A stretch of DNA of 64,000 nt from Pseudomonas sp. R5-89-07 (GCF_003851685.1 NZ_CP027727.1:4092001-4156000); one strand, 5' to 3'. Positions 16,386 to 26,079 are shown, counted from the first letter of the stretch. The notes: generated from the sequence alone by a model not told the origin. Made by a program: numbers and translations.

Positions 16386-17732
16386 GTGGATAGCCGCAAA
16401 ACCGAAGCCCCAACCCTGGACCTCAGCCCGCCGCAGCATGGCTGGCTGGAACGCCTGTTCAAACTGCGCTTGCATGGCACCACAGTGAAGACCGAGCTGA
16501 TTGCCGGCCTCACCACGTTCATCACCATGGCCTACATCATTTTCGTCAACCCCAACATCATGGCCGACGCCGGTATCGATCATGGCGCAGCCTTCGTCGC
16601 TACGTGCATCGCCGCAGCGCTGGGCTGCCTGTTGATGGGCCTGTACGCCAACTGGCCGGTGGGCCTTGCGCCGGGCATGGGCTTGAACGCGTTTTTCACC
16701 TACACCGTGGTCGGCACCATGGGCTACCACTGGGAGACCGCGCTGGGTGCGGTGTTCATCTCGGGCGTGCTGTTCATGGGCCTGACCCTGTCCCGCGTGC
16801 GCGAATGGCTGCTCAACAGTATTCCGGTGAGCCTGCGCCACGCCATGGGTGCGGGCGTCGGGTTGTTTCTCGGGGTGATCGGCCTGAAAACCGCCGGCAT
16901 CATCGTCGACAGCCCCGCCACGCTGATCAAGCTCGGTTCGCTGCACGAGCCCGCACCGCTGCTGGCGGCGGTGTGCTTCCTGCTGATCGCAATCCTCAGC
17001 TACCACCGGGTATTCGGCGCGATCCTGATCAGCATCATCGCCGTGACCCTGGCCGGCTGGGGCCTGGGCCTGGTGCACTACAACGGCATTCTCTCCACCC
17101 CACCGAGCCTGGCGCCGACCTGGATGGCCATGGACGTCAAGGGTGTATTCAATGTCAGCATGATCAGCGTGGTATTTGCCTTTCTTTTTGTACACATGTT
17201 CGACACAGCCGGTACACTGATGGGCGTCGCGCAGCGCGCTGGGCTGGTCAAGGCCGATGGCAAGATCGATAACCTGTCCCGCGCACTGAAAGCCGATAGC
17301 GCTTCCAGCGTGTTCGGTGCCATGGTCGGCGTGCCGCCCGTGACCAGCTACGTGGAAAGCGCCGCTGGGGTGGCCGCTGGCGGGCGCACCGGGCTGACGG
17401 CGGTGACGGTGGGCATCTTGTTCGTGGCGGCGATGTTTTTTGCCCCGCTGGCGGGCATGATCCCGGCCTATGCCACGGCGGGCGCGCTGATTTACGTGGC
17501 GATGCTGATGATGGCGAGCATGGCGCATATCAACTGGGACGAGGCCACCGACAGCATTCCGGCCATCGTCACGGCGATCATGATGCCGCTGACCTTCTCG
17601 GTGGCCGACGGCATCGCGCTGGGCTTTATCACCTATGTCGTGCTGAAGGCCGGCACCGGTAAGCACAAGGAAATTTCCGCCAGCCTGTGGGTGCTTTGTG
17701 TGATCTTTATCGCCAAGTTTGTATTTCTATGA
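16386..17732 (+). CDS. AzgA-type purine permease (NCS2)
   Basis: A 448-residue transporter starting with GTG at 16386 behind GAGGAG. It belongs to the AzgA/GhxP branch of nucleobase:cation symporters, shown by ELIAGLTTFITMAYIIFVNP, GLAPGMGLNAFFTYTVV and the motif DTAGTLMGVAQRAGL. About twelve or more membrane helices are expected. The family imports adenine, guanine and hypoxanthine. Two candidate operators lie upstream, one shared with the uraH/puuE gap, which places it in the same purine regulon by inference. Confidence 0.92.
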   Translation: MDSRKTEAPTLDLSPPQHGWLERLFKLRLHGTTVKTELIAGLTTFITMAYIIFVNPNIMADAGIDHGAAFVATCIAAALGCLLMGLYANWPVGLAPGMGLNAFFTYTVVGTMGYHWETALGAVFISGVLFMGLTLSRVREWLLNSIPVSLRHAMGAGVGLFLGVIGLKTAGIIVDSPATLIKLGSLHEPAPLLAAVCFLLIAILSYHRVFGAILISIIAVTLAGWGLGLVHYNGILSTPPSLAPTWMAMDVKGVFNVSMISVVFAFLFVHMFDTAGTLMGVAQRAGLVKADGKIDNLSRALKADSASSVFGAMVGVPPVTSYVESAAGVAAGGRTGLTAVTVGILFVAAMFFAPLAGMIPAYATAGALIYVAMLMMASMAHINWDEATDSIPAIVTAIMMPLTFSVADGIALGFITYVVLKAGTGKHKEISASLWVLCVIFIAKFVFL

Positions 17733-17749
17733 CATAGCAGCAAGTTTTC

Positions 17750-17794
17750 AGCGGCAAGCTACAAGCTTTAACTTGCGGCTTGAAGCTTGCCGCT
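17750..17794. repeat. Short inverted repeat, AAGCTTGCCGCT class
   Basis: AGCGGCAAGCT at the left is the inverse of AGCTTGCCGCT at the right, with a centre of about 23 bases holding another AAGCTT half. It is a third REP-like class in this window and lies between the permease and the LysE-type gene, directly in front of the latter's ribosome-binding site. Confidence 0.7.
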
Positions 17795-17812
17795 GACTAC
17801 TGGAGCAATGAA

Positions 17813-18451
17813 ATGACGATTGAAACCTGGCTGCTGTTCAGCGGCGCGGCGCTGGTGGTGATCCTGATCCCAGGCCCCCTGTCCCTGCTGATGATCAGCA
17901 ACAGCTTGAACTACGGCCTACGCCGCTCCTACCCGGCGTTCCTGGGCGGGGTGTTCGCCTCGATCTGCCTGCTGAGTGCCTCGGCCCTGGGCCTGGGTGC
18001 GCTGTTGCTGGCTTCCGAGCAAGTGTTCAGTGCACTGAAGATCGTCGGCGCGCTGTACCTGTTCTACCTGGCCTGGCAGAGCTGGCAGCAATCACGCCAG
18101 CCGGCCGAGGGCGCCGATGTGCCGCAGGTGGCCCCCACCCCGCGTTTTCGCGTGCTGTTCGGCCGTGCCTTTGTGCTGGGTGCGAGCAACCCCAAGGACA
18201 TCCTGTTCTTTGCCGCCTTCCTCCCGCAATTTCTCAGTGCCGAGCAGGCCTTCCTGCCGCAGTTGCTGACCATGATCGCCACCTGGACCGTACTCGACCT
18301 GCTCTGCAAGCTCGGCTATGGCCTGAGTGCCCAGGGCGCCGCGCGGTACTTGCGCAGCGGTTCGGGCCAGAGCTGGTTCAATCGCGTCAGCGCCGCCTTG
18401 TTCGGCTGCGCTGGCGTGGCGTCGCTGATCAAGGCCCGAGCAATAACTTGA
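17813..18451 (+). CDS. LysE/RhtB-family exporter
   Basis: A 212-residue membrane protein with about six hydrophobic segments and the LysE-family N-terminus (LVVILIPGPLSLLMISNSLNYGLRR). The family exports amino acids such as lysine, homoserine or threonine. The ATG at 17813 follows GGAG with a normal spacing; an in-frame TTG at 17780 lies inside the repeat and is rejected. The last 23 bases overlap the 3' end of the convergent toxin-like gene, so their C-termini share DNA. Confidence 0.88.
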   Translation: MTIETWLLFSGAALVVILIPGPLSLLMISNSLNYGLRRSYPAFLGGVFASICLLSASALGLGALLLASEQVFSALKIVGALYLFYLAWQSWQQSRQPAEGADVPQVAPTPRFRVLFGRAFVLGASNPKDILFFAAFLPQFLSAEQAFLPQLLTMIATWTVLDLLCKLGYGLSAQGAARYLRSGSGQSWFNRVSAALFGCAGVASLIKARAIT

Positions 18452-21400
18452 CGAAGTAAACGGAGGGCGGGACTTGCCCCCACGTAGGCCATTGGATGCC
18501 TGCAATGATCCGAACCAGGCGCTTGCGGCTCAGCGCAGTGCTGATCTGGTTTGTCAGATCCGAGTCTACGTCAGGCTTGAATGCACGAATCCAAGCTGGC
18601 TTGGCCTTGGTCCTTTTGATGAACGATGCCTTATCCACCCACTCGCACGTCACGTAGTAGAGCCGGCCTGGAGAGTTGGGATGAGTGGCAATCAATTCGT
18701 GGGAAGGTATGGCGTAGCGTTTTCCGCCACGCTCCTGGACGGTAAAGCCCTGCTGCTCGAGCACCGTCCTGACCGCCGAACGCTGTGCCACATCCCGCTC
18801 TGCCGCGACTCCCCTGCCGCCATGCTGGAGCCGCGCGTCCAATGCAACAGGCGGCGTGTAGTCAACACGGGTAAAACCCGGCGCCTTGCCGTCGTAACCA
18901 ATGAATACCCTCTCGCCGGGGCTTTCAGTGCGCCGCAACATTTTCAACACATCATCCGTCTGCCCGGCCCTGCCGGAAAGCGGTAACCAGTCATCCAGCG
19001 TCGAACGGATATTGAGCAGATGACTGGCCGTCGCAGGGCGGTTCGGGCCGCTCAACTCAATCATCCTTGCCACGGCGAACTCGCGGCTATGCCTTGTCAT
19101 GGTAGGAAAGGCCGTGCCTACATAGTCCACCAGAGGCCTGTCGAACAGGGGCGCATGGATTATCCAATCGCCCGTCGAACTGCGAGAGACAGGAAGCGGT
19201 TGTTCGGACATCGCCGTGCTTGTCCATCGCTCAATATCGGCGCGGGCCAGTGACACCAGCGGCTCATCCCGGTGGATGAAACCGATGCCGGTCAAAGGCG
19301 CCTGGTCACCCGGAGGGAGCATTCTGTAATAAGCGCTCAGGGGGTCGGTCAGGCTGGTATTCGGCGGAGCTACCCGCAAGACATTATGAGGAAAGCCCCG
19401 GGCGTCGGTCACAATATGAAACACCCCTGGCGCCGGGGACGTCATTTGCGCGTCCATCTGAAGTGGAGTGCGCCAATCCAACCAATGGCTGGACGCCGGG
19501 GATGAATTGATAATTCTGCTTTCCGTCACGGTCCGCACAGTGGCGGGTTGCCAGTCCGCCTGTGCAGGAGAGGCCTGACGCCACGGATGGAGCGTCCCCC
19601 TACTCGTGCCCGCCACTGGCTGCGGCGCGTCCGCGCCGAGCAACCATTCCCTGGGCTGATGAATGTTCAAAATCAACTCATCCTGCCCCGGCGTCTGCGC
19701 ATTTTTCGTCCGATACGCCGCTTCACCGTCGCGCCGGTAAAGCGGGTAATGGTTCGAGCCATCCGTCACAAATGGCTCGCCATTTTTCACATAGACTCCC
19801 TTCTCACCCGGTGCTTTCAATGGCACCGCCCCTTCAGGCACGCCGTTGACTTTGAAACACGCCAAGGCGTCGAGTGGAGTTGCAGGCGACGGCGTCGAGC
19901 GCAAAGTGCCGCGCCTCGTCATGCGCAAACGGTGCAAGCGCCCCAAGGCAAACCTCGGGCCGGGACGCACAATACCTGCGGCAGACCTGCCCGCCCTCTT
20001 GGGGCCGGGTACAAAGTTCAGCAACAGGTCAATTGCCATGAAAGCGCTCATAAACCCCACATCGACCGCATCATTGGGATCGCCATAACGGTGATAACGC
20101 CGCGCGACCACCAGCAATTCATAGAAGTCATTGAGCATCCCGAACAATGGGGAAAAAAACCCCGCCAAGCGCCTCAAGGTGGCCTCCTGCTGCTCACCCA
20201 GCCGGCGGGTTCGATAGGCTTGCAGCGCCTTGCCGGAATGACTGGCAGCCTGGGTCTGGCGTTGCAACTCAAGCACATTTGCGTGATACAACAACGCCTG
20301 GGCGTCACTGTGGGACGTGGCCACCACCGCCAGCCAGCCCTGCGCATCACTGGCAAGCTGTTCAAGGGTCTGTTTTTCGATCTCATCCGGCATCGCCGCC
20401 GGCTCCAGATGCGTAATCTTGAATGAGCGAATGAACTCCACCCCCCGCCATACCCCGTTCACCAGGACGAAAGCAGGCGTGATATCAAGCAAATCGAGTG
20501 TCGTGTCGAGCTTATCCGGGTGGTGGGTGATGGCCTCGAACGCCCAGCCGGGTGCGACTTGCCCCGCGAGAATCCTGGTATTTCCAGCCTCTGCGCCAAT
20601 ACGGTTCAAGGCTTCCTGGGCCTGTTGCACACTGCTGTACTCGGTGAGGACCGAGGCAGGCGCAGCCTGCGGCCAATAGACCACGCAAAGCCCGGAGCGG
20701 ATGTCCTGCACCACCACAATCCCCGCAATGTAGCGGTCATGTTGCATCGTGTGGCCCACCAGGTGCACCACATGCAATCGCAACGCGTGCTGGTTTTTCA
20801 ACAGATCTTGCGGCGTGCGTGCCGCCATCGCCGTGCTGAACAGGCTTTGCGCATCTGCCGTCAGGCCGCGCTGTATCGCTAACGACAGATGATGCTGAAC
20901 GCCCGCGCGTAACGCGCGCTTGAGTAACTCGGGAATCCGTCCCTCACTGAGTCTGCGCTCGGGTGTCACAGGCGGATAGAACACCTTGTTGATCAGGGCG
21001 TCGTACTGTCCGCCAATGTCCAGCGACGACACCATGCGGATCAGAAAATCGGCACTGAGCTGTTGCTTCCATGCCGGTTGCAGCCACAATGCGCGGTTGA
21101 ATCGCCACAGTGTCCAGGGTGCCAGTGGGTCCAGGTTATGCAGCGCCAGTTGCAGCAGGCTGAAGGTGGTACGCGTGGTGGTTGGGGTCAATATGATTCT
21201 GCGATCCCCCACCACACAGCGGCTGTCCCCCTGGCCGCAAAAGCTGGCGTAAACATTATCGGGCATATCGATCAAAGGCTGGTCGATGTCCAGCTGCGCG
21301 GAGATACCTTCCTGGCGCAAACGCGCAGTCAAGGCAGTGCGGGCAAAGGTGTACAGGTCGGGCAGGTGCTCTTCAAGTCTGGCCTTGTAGGCAAACGCGC

Positions 21401-23705
21401 CACTCAAATAAAGGCGCTGCGAGCGCCTGAAGTGTTTACGCCGGGCGCGTGTGGCGGACGCCAACCATACCGGCATTTTTTTCGCTTCGGACATGGCCTT
21501 GCGCACCAACTCTATATTGGCCCGGGCCTGGCTCAGGGCGCTATTGGGCGGGACTTTCAGGTGCTCTTCCAGCTCAATGGCCAGCAGCGCGCGGCTCAAC
21601 TCGGCGCTCGTCACCTCACTGAAAATCCGCGTAATGTCTTCGGTACTTTTGTCCAGGCGATCATGGCTACCCAGCAATTTCTTGAGCGCGACCAGTGCAG
21701 GCTTGCCATTGATGGGCAGGTAGCGAACGGCCAGGGTTTTACGCACAGCATGTGCGCGCAGGTCATTACGTTTATCGCGCTCGACACAGCCCCAAAGTAC
21801 GGAGTCGTCCCGAGCGCCCAGGCTCGCCTTGACGCCGTGGGTCAAGGCGTCCAATCCGGCGAAGCCCTGCAGTCCGCCATCCGTCCCGAACACATACAGC
21901 ACCGCTGGAAGCTGGCGGACCGGCACCCTCACCGCCGCAGCTGTCGTGACCACCCATGCGTTATGCAGTGGATAGAAAGCGTCTGGCTCGTTGCCCACGA
22001 CGATCGACAGCACCTGGGTTTGACTGTCTGCACGTTGGCTGGGCAGTGGCCGCTCCACCACCTCGATAACCAAGTCCCGATGGGCCGCGCTCAGCAGCTT
22101 GAGCCGGTGTTGCAACTGGACTTCGCAGCGTAGCGCCTCAGCCTGCGCGTTCAAAAACAGGGACGCACGCCTGGGCGTTCCCACTCCGCCGGGGCGCTCG
22201 GTCCAAAATTCCAAGTCAAGCAATCGTGGCCGTGCGCCGTGCATCAACTCGCTCAACGCCCGGGCATGATCCTCGAGGCGGCTGACCAACGACACGAACT
22301 CTTTATACGCAGGCGTCTCTGCGCTGAGGTCCTGCGGATCCAACAGCGCAAGCAGCCGTTTTTCGTAACGTTTGATCTGCTGCGTCGCGGTGCGCAGGGC
22401 CAAGCCGGGCGAGGTGCTGGCGAGGATTATTTCCGGGCGTCGTCGCTGCTGGTCCCATTGGAGCAACGGCTCACGAAGGTCGCTGAGCCGAGCACTGCCG
22501 ATCAGTTGCTTTCGGGTCCCCTCCACATAAGCGAGAAAGGATGCGGCATCCCGCGGCGGGGGCCGAGGTCGTTCATCAGCAAACACATGGGCGGAATTGA
22601 TCATCACCGCGCAGGCCAATTCGTTTCCCCATTGCTCACTCAGCAACGCCTGCGCGCCGAGAGCCAGCGCATCGCCCAAGACATCCAAACCGCGAACGAC
22701 GCTGGACGCCGGGGACAAGTCCGCGGGCCGGCATAACCGATTGCGCCGACTCAACGGCAAGCAATGCCAGAGGTCGTGAAACAGGGACTGATTCAACGCC
22801 AGCAGGCCGCATTGCAGGACAGCAAAGGACGAGTACTCGTAAAAATTGCGGGCCACGCCCGGCAGGTAAACAACATGAGGCACATCGATGGGATCATTTT
22901 CACGATAGATATGCAGTGCGCCCGGAATCGCTATCGAAGATGTACCCGGCCACATCAACCGGGCCACGCGCACCGTAGCCCACTGCCCGCCCGCCCGCTG
23001 GCGGGCCTCAGCGTCCGGTGCATCGATTACGGCCTGAACCATGGCCATTCCCGCTCTCGACAGCTCATCCAGTTGCCGCGCTATAAACGCACGCTGCGCA
23101 AAGAGATCCTTGTGTAACTCAACCCAACGCTCCCGGCGCGAGAGCCAGGAACCTTGCGCCAGGGAGTCCCAGTATCGACTTGCTGCCTGGGCGAGACGCT
23201 CGAACAGCCGCAAGCCGATAACACGTTCCAGGGCTTCCAGCGGTGTATAAGGCAAGCGCCGGCCAGGATCGCCCTTGATACTCAAGGCGGTGAATTGATT
23301 GACGTTGATCGGCACGCTCGGCAGCACCAGCAGGGCCAGCGCGCGATCGGTCAAGCTGTCGACTTTCTCTGCCACCCGGGGTGGCTTGGGCTCGGTAAAC
23401 AGCAGGTTGTCCGGGTCGACGTCAAACGCTTTGCGCAGCTCGGCGCGGATGACCTGCAGGATTTTTGGCGAGCGGCCCGTGAGGCGTAACAGCGCGTTTG
23501 CCGATTCATTGCAGCGCAAGTCAGCCAGGCAGATCTGATTGATCAGCCGGCTGGGATGGGTAGTGGTGTTGATCCGCACCTCCACCTGGTCGCGAATATG
23601 CCGAGACTGCGCTTCGGCAATGACGTCCGGCGCATCCGCTTCGGTGGGTTCGACGGAGCGATTGGATGAGGAAGGCGTATCCGGCTGATTGGGCGGCGAC
23701 GTCAT
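18429..23705 (-). CDS. Giant dermonecrotic-toxin-like protein (DUF6543 type)
   Basis: A 1758-residue protein that looks like the large Pseudomonas proteins annotated with a dermonecrotic-toxin domain (DUF6543). I recognise the style, not a proven activity. A Pro/Ser-rich start (1-30) is followed by a long mostly helical region, an alpha-helical middle with basic stretches (SATRARRKHFRRSQRLYLSG) and an amphipathic hydrophobic segment around residues 1190-1235 (FMSAFMAIDLLLNFVPG). A different C-terminal part begins after about 1250, rich in turns (VNGVPEGAVPLKAPGEKGVYV). The last 130 residues may be the effector end. There is no signal peptide and no immunity-like neighbour. It interrupts the purine genes and has its own weak ribosome-binding site. 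Confidence 0.7.
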   Translation of the reverse strand: MTSPPNQPDTPSSSNRSVEPTEADAPDVIAEAQSRHIRDQVEVRINTTTHPSRLINQICLADLRCNESANALLRLTGRSPKILQVIRAELRKAFDVDPDNLLFTEPKPPRVAEKVDSLTDRALALLVLPSVPINVNQFTALSIKGDPGRRLPYTPLEALERVIGLRLFERLAQAASRYWDSLAQGSWLSRRERWVELHKDLFAQRAFIARQLDELSRAGMAMVQAVIDAPDAEARQRAGGQWATVRVARLMWPGTSSIAIPGALHIYRENDPIDVPHVVYLPGVARNFYEYSSFAVLQCGLLALNQSLFHDLWHCLPLSRRNRLCRPADLSPASSVVRGLDVLGDALALGAQALLSEQWGNELACAVMINSAHVFADERPRPPPRDAASFLAYVEGTRKQLIGSARLSDLREPLLQWDQQRRRPEIILASTSPGLALRTATQQIKRYEKRLLALLDPQDLSAETPAYKEFVSLVSRLEDHARALSELMHGARPRLLDLEFWTERPGGVGTPRRASLFLNAQAEALRCEVQLQHRLKLLSAAHRDLVIEVVERPLPSQRADSQTQVLSIVVGNEPDAFYPLHNAWVVTTAAAVRVPVRQLPAVLYVFGTDGGLQGFAGLDALTHGVKASLGARDDSVLWGCVERDKRNDLRAHAVRKTLAVRYLPINGKPALVALKKLLGSHDRLDKSTEDITRIFSEVTSAELSRALLAIELEEHLKVPPNSALSQARANIELVRKAMSEAKKMPVWLASATRARRKHFRRSQRLYLSGAFAYKARLEEHLPDLYTFARTALTARLRQEGISAQLDIDQPLIDMPDNVYASFCGQGDSRCVVGDRRIILTPTTTRTTFSLLQLALHNLDPLAPWTLWRFNRALWLQPAWKQQLSADFLIRMVSSLDIGGQYDALINKVFYPPVTPERRLSEGRIPELLKRALRAGVQHHLSLAIQRGLTADAQSLFSTAMAARTPQDLLKNQHALRLHVVHLVGHTMQHDRYIAGIVVVQDIRSGLCVVYWPQAAPASVLTEYSSVQQAQEALNRIGAEAGNTRILAGQVAPGWAFEAITHHPDKLDTTLDLLDITPAFVLVNGVWRGVEFIRSFKITHLEPAAMPDEIEKQTLEQLASDAQGWLAVVATSHSDAQALLYHANVLELQRQTQAASHSGKALQAYRTRRLGEQQEATLRRLAGFFSPLFGMLNDFYELLVVARRYHRYGDPNDAVDVGFMSAFMAIDLLLNFVPGPKRAGRSAAGIVRPGPRFALGRLHRLRMTRRGTLRSTPSPATPLDALACFKVNGVPEGAVPLKAPGEKGVYVKNGEPFVTDGSNHYPLYRRDGEAAYRTKNAQTPGQDELILNIHQPREWLLGADAPQPVAGTSRGTLHPWRQASPAQADWQPATVRTVTESRIINSSPASSHWLDWRTPLQMDAQMTSPAPGVFHIVTDARGFPHNVLRVAPPNTSLTDPLSAYYRMLPPGDQAPLTGIGFIHRDEPLVSLARADIERWTSTAMSEQPLPVSRSSTGDWIIHAPLFDRPLVDYVGTAFPTMTRHSREFAVARMIELSGPNRPATASHLLNIRSTLDDWLPLSGRAGQTDDVLKMLRRTESPGERVFIGYDGKAPGFTRVDYTPPVALDARLQHGGRGVAAERDVAQRSAVRTVLEQQGFTVQERGGKRYAIPSHELIATHPNSPGRLYYVTCEWVDKASFIKRTKAKPAWIRAFKPDVDSDLTNQISTALSRKRLVRIIAGIQWPTWGQVPPSVYFVKLLLGP

Positions 23706-23787
23706 AGGGCTTCTTCTCTATGAGGAAAAGACCCAGCCTAGGCACCCGTGCTGTTTAAAAGGTGCTAGATAGTTGAATACGCAGACG

Positions 23788-23813
23788 AAAAAAAGCCCGC
23801 AGTGTGGGCGGGC
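23788..23813 (-). terminator. Rho-independent terminator of uraH
   Basis: On the minus strand GCCCGC pairs with GCGGGC around CCACACT and is followed by seven T residues. It lies between the uraH stop and the start of the toxin-like gene, so the latter is probably not read through from uraH. Confidence 0.8.
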
Positions 23814-23856
23814 GAAAAACCAACGAAGAGCTTGGGGGTATGAAGCGAGGTGACGC

Positions 23857-24210
23857 TCAGCTACCGCGATAGGTGGAGTAGCTGTAAGGCGAAATCAGTA
23901 GCGGGACATGGTAATGATCCTGCTCGGCGCTGATGCCGAACCGCAGCACGACGACGTCGAGGAACGCCGGTTCCGGCAATTGCACGCCACGGGCGCGGTA
24001 ATAGTCGCCGGCACTGAACTGCAATTGGTAGACACCGCTGCGGTAGTCGTCGCCCTGCAGCAATGGCGCGTCGCAGCGACCATCGTCGTTGGTCACGGCA
24101 GTCGCGACCAACGCCAGCTGCGCACCGTCGACGCGGTACAGCTCAACCTTGATGGCGCTGCCGGGGCAGCCATGTGCGGCGTCCAAAACATGTGTAGTCA
24201 AGCGTCCCAT
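23857..24210 (-). CDS. uraH: 5-hydroxyisourate hydrolase
   Basis: A 117-residue transthyretin-like enzyme (HIUase) that opens 5-hydroxyisourate to OHCU in urate breakdown. The N-terminal TTHVLDAAHGCPG and the C-terminal family signature YRGS (residues 114-117) are both present. It is divergent from puuE and shares the regulatory gap with it. There is no signal peptide, so it is cytoplasmic. Confidence 0.95.
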   Translation of the reverse strand: MGRLTTHVLDAAHGCPGSAIKVELYRVDGAQLALVATAVTNDDGRCDAPLLQGDDYRSGVYQLQFSAGDYYRARGVQLPEPAFLDVVVLRFGISAEQDHYHVPLLISPYSYSTYRGS

Positions 24211-24308
24211 GGCGTGGTCGCGCCTCCCGAAGTCAGTAGTAGAGAACCCGCACTCTTTCAGGGCATCGAAAAAGCCGGCGATGGCTAATTAAGACATTTT
24301 TTAAAAAA

Positions 24309-24320
24309 ATTGTACACAAT
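24309..24320. promoter_or_regulatory. ATTGTACACAAT operator candidate
   Basis: A near-palindrome about 100 bases from the uraH start. It differs from the TTGTATACAA core in one centre base and is flanked by A/T runs. It is probably the uraH-side binding site of the same regulator. Confidence 0.5.
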
Positions 24321-24413
24321 AAAAATCACAAACCTTGGGATCCTGCCGCCTTTGTTGCTTGAGGGGCCAATTCGTATGTAATCCTTGCTTTTAAACGACC
24401 TTTTGTCCATTAG

Positions 24414-24430
24414 CTGACCAGTCAGGCAAG
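24414..24430. promoter_or_regulatory. CTGACCAGTCAG inverted repeat
   Basis: The arms CTGAC and GTCAG surround CA. The 17-base string CTGACCAGTCAGGCAAG matches TTGACCAATCAGACGAG in front of the Tsx-like porin (30738-30754) at 13 positions, so a shared regulator is plausible. Confidence 0.4.
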
Positions 24431-24504
24431 TTTCTTGCTACACCCTTTCTGACGAGCCTCGATGAAAAAATGCAGAAATGCAGGCTTACAAAGTTTGCGA
24501 TAAG

Positions 24505-24514
24505 TTGTATACAA
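24505..24514. promoter_or_regulatory. TTGTATACAA operator candidate
   Basis: A perfect 10-base palindrome 86 bases before the puuE start, identical to the core of the site in front of the azgA-type permease (16247-16256). Confidence 0.55.
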
Positions 24515-24599
24515 TCACTCATCGCTGTGACGCCACCCAGTCTTTCCACTGCCCGGCCGCCACACACACTTGCTACCACGAACAAGAAGGAAGACTGCA

Positions 24600-25526
24600 G
24601 TGAGCGCTGACTACCCACGCGACCTGATCGGTTACGGCAGTAACCCTCCTCACCCCCACTGGCCGGGCAAGGCACGCATTGCGCTGTCGTTCGTACTCAA
24701 CTACGAAGAAGGCGGCGAGCGCAATATCCTGCACGGCGACAAAGAGTCCGAAGCCTTCCTCTCGGAAATGGTCTCGGCGCAACCGCTGCAGGGCGCGCGC
24801 AACATGAGCATGGAGTCGCTGTATGAATACGGCAGCCGTGCCGGGGTGTGGCGCATCCTCAAGCTGTTCAAGGAATTCGACATTCCGCTGACGATCTTCG
24901 CCGTGGCCATGGCCGCCCAGCGCCATCCGGAGGTGATCCGCGCCATGGTTGCCGCCGGCCACGAGATCTGCAGCCACGGCTACCGCTGGATCGACTACCA
25001 GTACATGGACGAGGCCCAGGAACGCGAACATATGCTGGAAGCGATCCGCATCCTCACCGAGCTGACCGGGGAACGCCCGCTGGGCTGGTACACCGGCCGC
25101 ACCGGCCCCAACACGCGGCGCCTGGTGATGGAGGAAGGCGGCTTCCTGTATGACTGCGACACCTACGACGACGACCTGCCCTACTGGGAACCGAACACAC
25201 CCACCGGCAAGCCGCACCTGGTCATCCCTTACACCCTGGACACCAATGACATGCGCTTCACCCAGGTGCAGGGTTTCAACAAGGGCGACGACTTTTTCGA
25301 GTACCTCAAGGACGCCTTCGACGTGCTGTATGCCGAAGGGGCCGAGGCGCCGAAAATGCTTTCCATCGGCCTGCACTGTCGCCTGATCGGCCGCCCGGCG
25401 CGCCTGGCCTCGTTGAAGCGTTTTATCGAGTACGCCAAGAGCCACGAACAGGTGTGGTTCACCCGCCGCGTCGACATTGCCCGGCACTGGCAGCAAACCC
25501 ACCCCTATACGGGAGCGGCGAAATGA
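24600..25526 (+). CDS. puuE: Allantoinase PuuE (polysaccharide-deacetylase type)
   Basis: A 308-residue metal-independent allantoinase of the NodB/polysaccharide deacetylase fold, converting allantoin to allantoate. Recognised from YGSNPPHPHWPGKARIALSF, EICSHGYRWIDYQYM and ERPLGWYTGRTGPNTRRL. I choose the GTG at 24600 behind AAGGAA, which starts the protein with SADYPRDLIGYG; an upstream start at 24570 lacks a ribosome-binding site. Its stop overlaps the uraD start (ATGA), so the two are coupled. Confidence 0.95.
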   Translation: MSADYPRDLIGYGSNPPHPHWPGKARIALSFVLNYEEGGERNILHGDKESEAFLSEMVSAQPLQGARNMSMESLYEYGSRAGVWRILKLFKEFDIPLTIFAVAMAAQRHPEVIRAMVAAGHEICSHGYRWIDYQYMDEAQEREHMLEAIRILTELTGERPLGWYTGRTGPNTRRLVMEEGGFLYDCDTYDDDLPYWEPNTPTGKPHLVIPYTLDTNDMRFTQVQGFNKGDDFFEYLKDAFDVLYAEGAEAPKMLSIGLHCRLIGRPARLASLKRFIEYAKSHEQVWFTRRVDIARHWQQTHPYTGAAK

Positions 25527-26038
25527 CTGCGTTCCAAACCCTGAAACCGTCGAACCTGAGCCGCGATGAGTTCGTCGCCGCTTTTGCCGATATCTACGAA
25601 CACTCGCCATGGGTGGCCGAAAAGGCCTTCGACCTGGGCCAGGACGCGTCGATCGACCAGATCGAAACCCTGCACCAGCGCATGAGCGATATCCTGTTGA
25701 GCGCCGATCACGCCAGTCAACTGGCACTGATCAACGCTCACCCGGACCTGGCCGGCAAAGCCGCCGTCCAGGGCCAGCTGACCCAAGCCAGCACCGATGA
25801 ACAAGCGGGCGCGGGTATCCACCAATGCACGGCCGAAGAGTTCTCGCGCTTCACCGAGCTGAACGAGGCCTACAAAGCCAAGTTCAAGTTTCCCTTCATC
25901 ATGGCGGTAAAAGGCAGCAACCGGCACCAGATCCTCGCCGCGTTCGAAACGCGCATCCACAACGACACCGACGTTGAGTTCAAGTGCGCGCTGGACGAGA
26001 TCAACAAGATCGCGTTGTTCCGATTACTGACCCTCTAA
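25523..26038 (+). CDS. uraD: OHCU decarboxylase
   Basis: A 171-residue cofactor-free decarboxylase that turns 2-oxo-4-hydroxy-4-carboxy-5-ureidoimidazoline into (S)-allantoin. The catalytic His73 lies in the motif [12 protein letters not shown], and the substrate-binding region FPFIMAVKG is near residue 130. The start overlaps the end of puuE by four bases. It works directly after UraH. Confidence 0.95.
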   Translation: MTAFQTLKPSNLSRDEFVAAFADIYEHSPWVAEKAFDLGQDASIDQIETLHQRMSDILLSADHASQLALINAHPDLAGKAAVQGQLTQASTDEQAGAGIHQCTAEEFSRFTELNEAYKAKFKFPFIMAVKGSNRHQILAAFETRIHNDTDVEFKCALDEINKIALFRLLTL

Positions 26039-26079
26039 ACGACCATCCCCAGCCACTCTATCCAAGGCAGACAAGAAGA

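Larger units (their letters stand above)
24211..24599. other. Divergent regulatory gap uraH / puuE
   Basis: This 389-base, AT-rich region has no gene. It holds an ATTGTACACAAT site near uraH, a CTGACCAGTCAG site in the middle and a TTGTATACAA palindrome near puuE (listed separately), so it is the likely control centre of the purine cluster. Confidence 0.65.
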
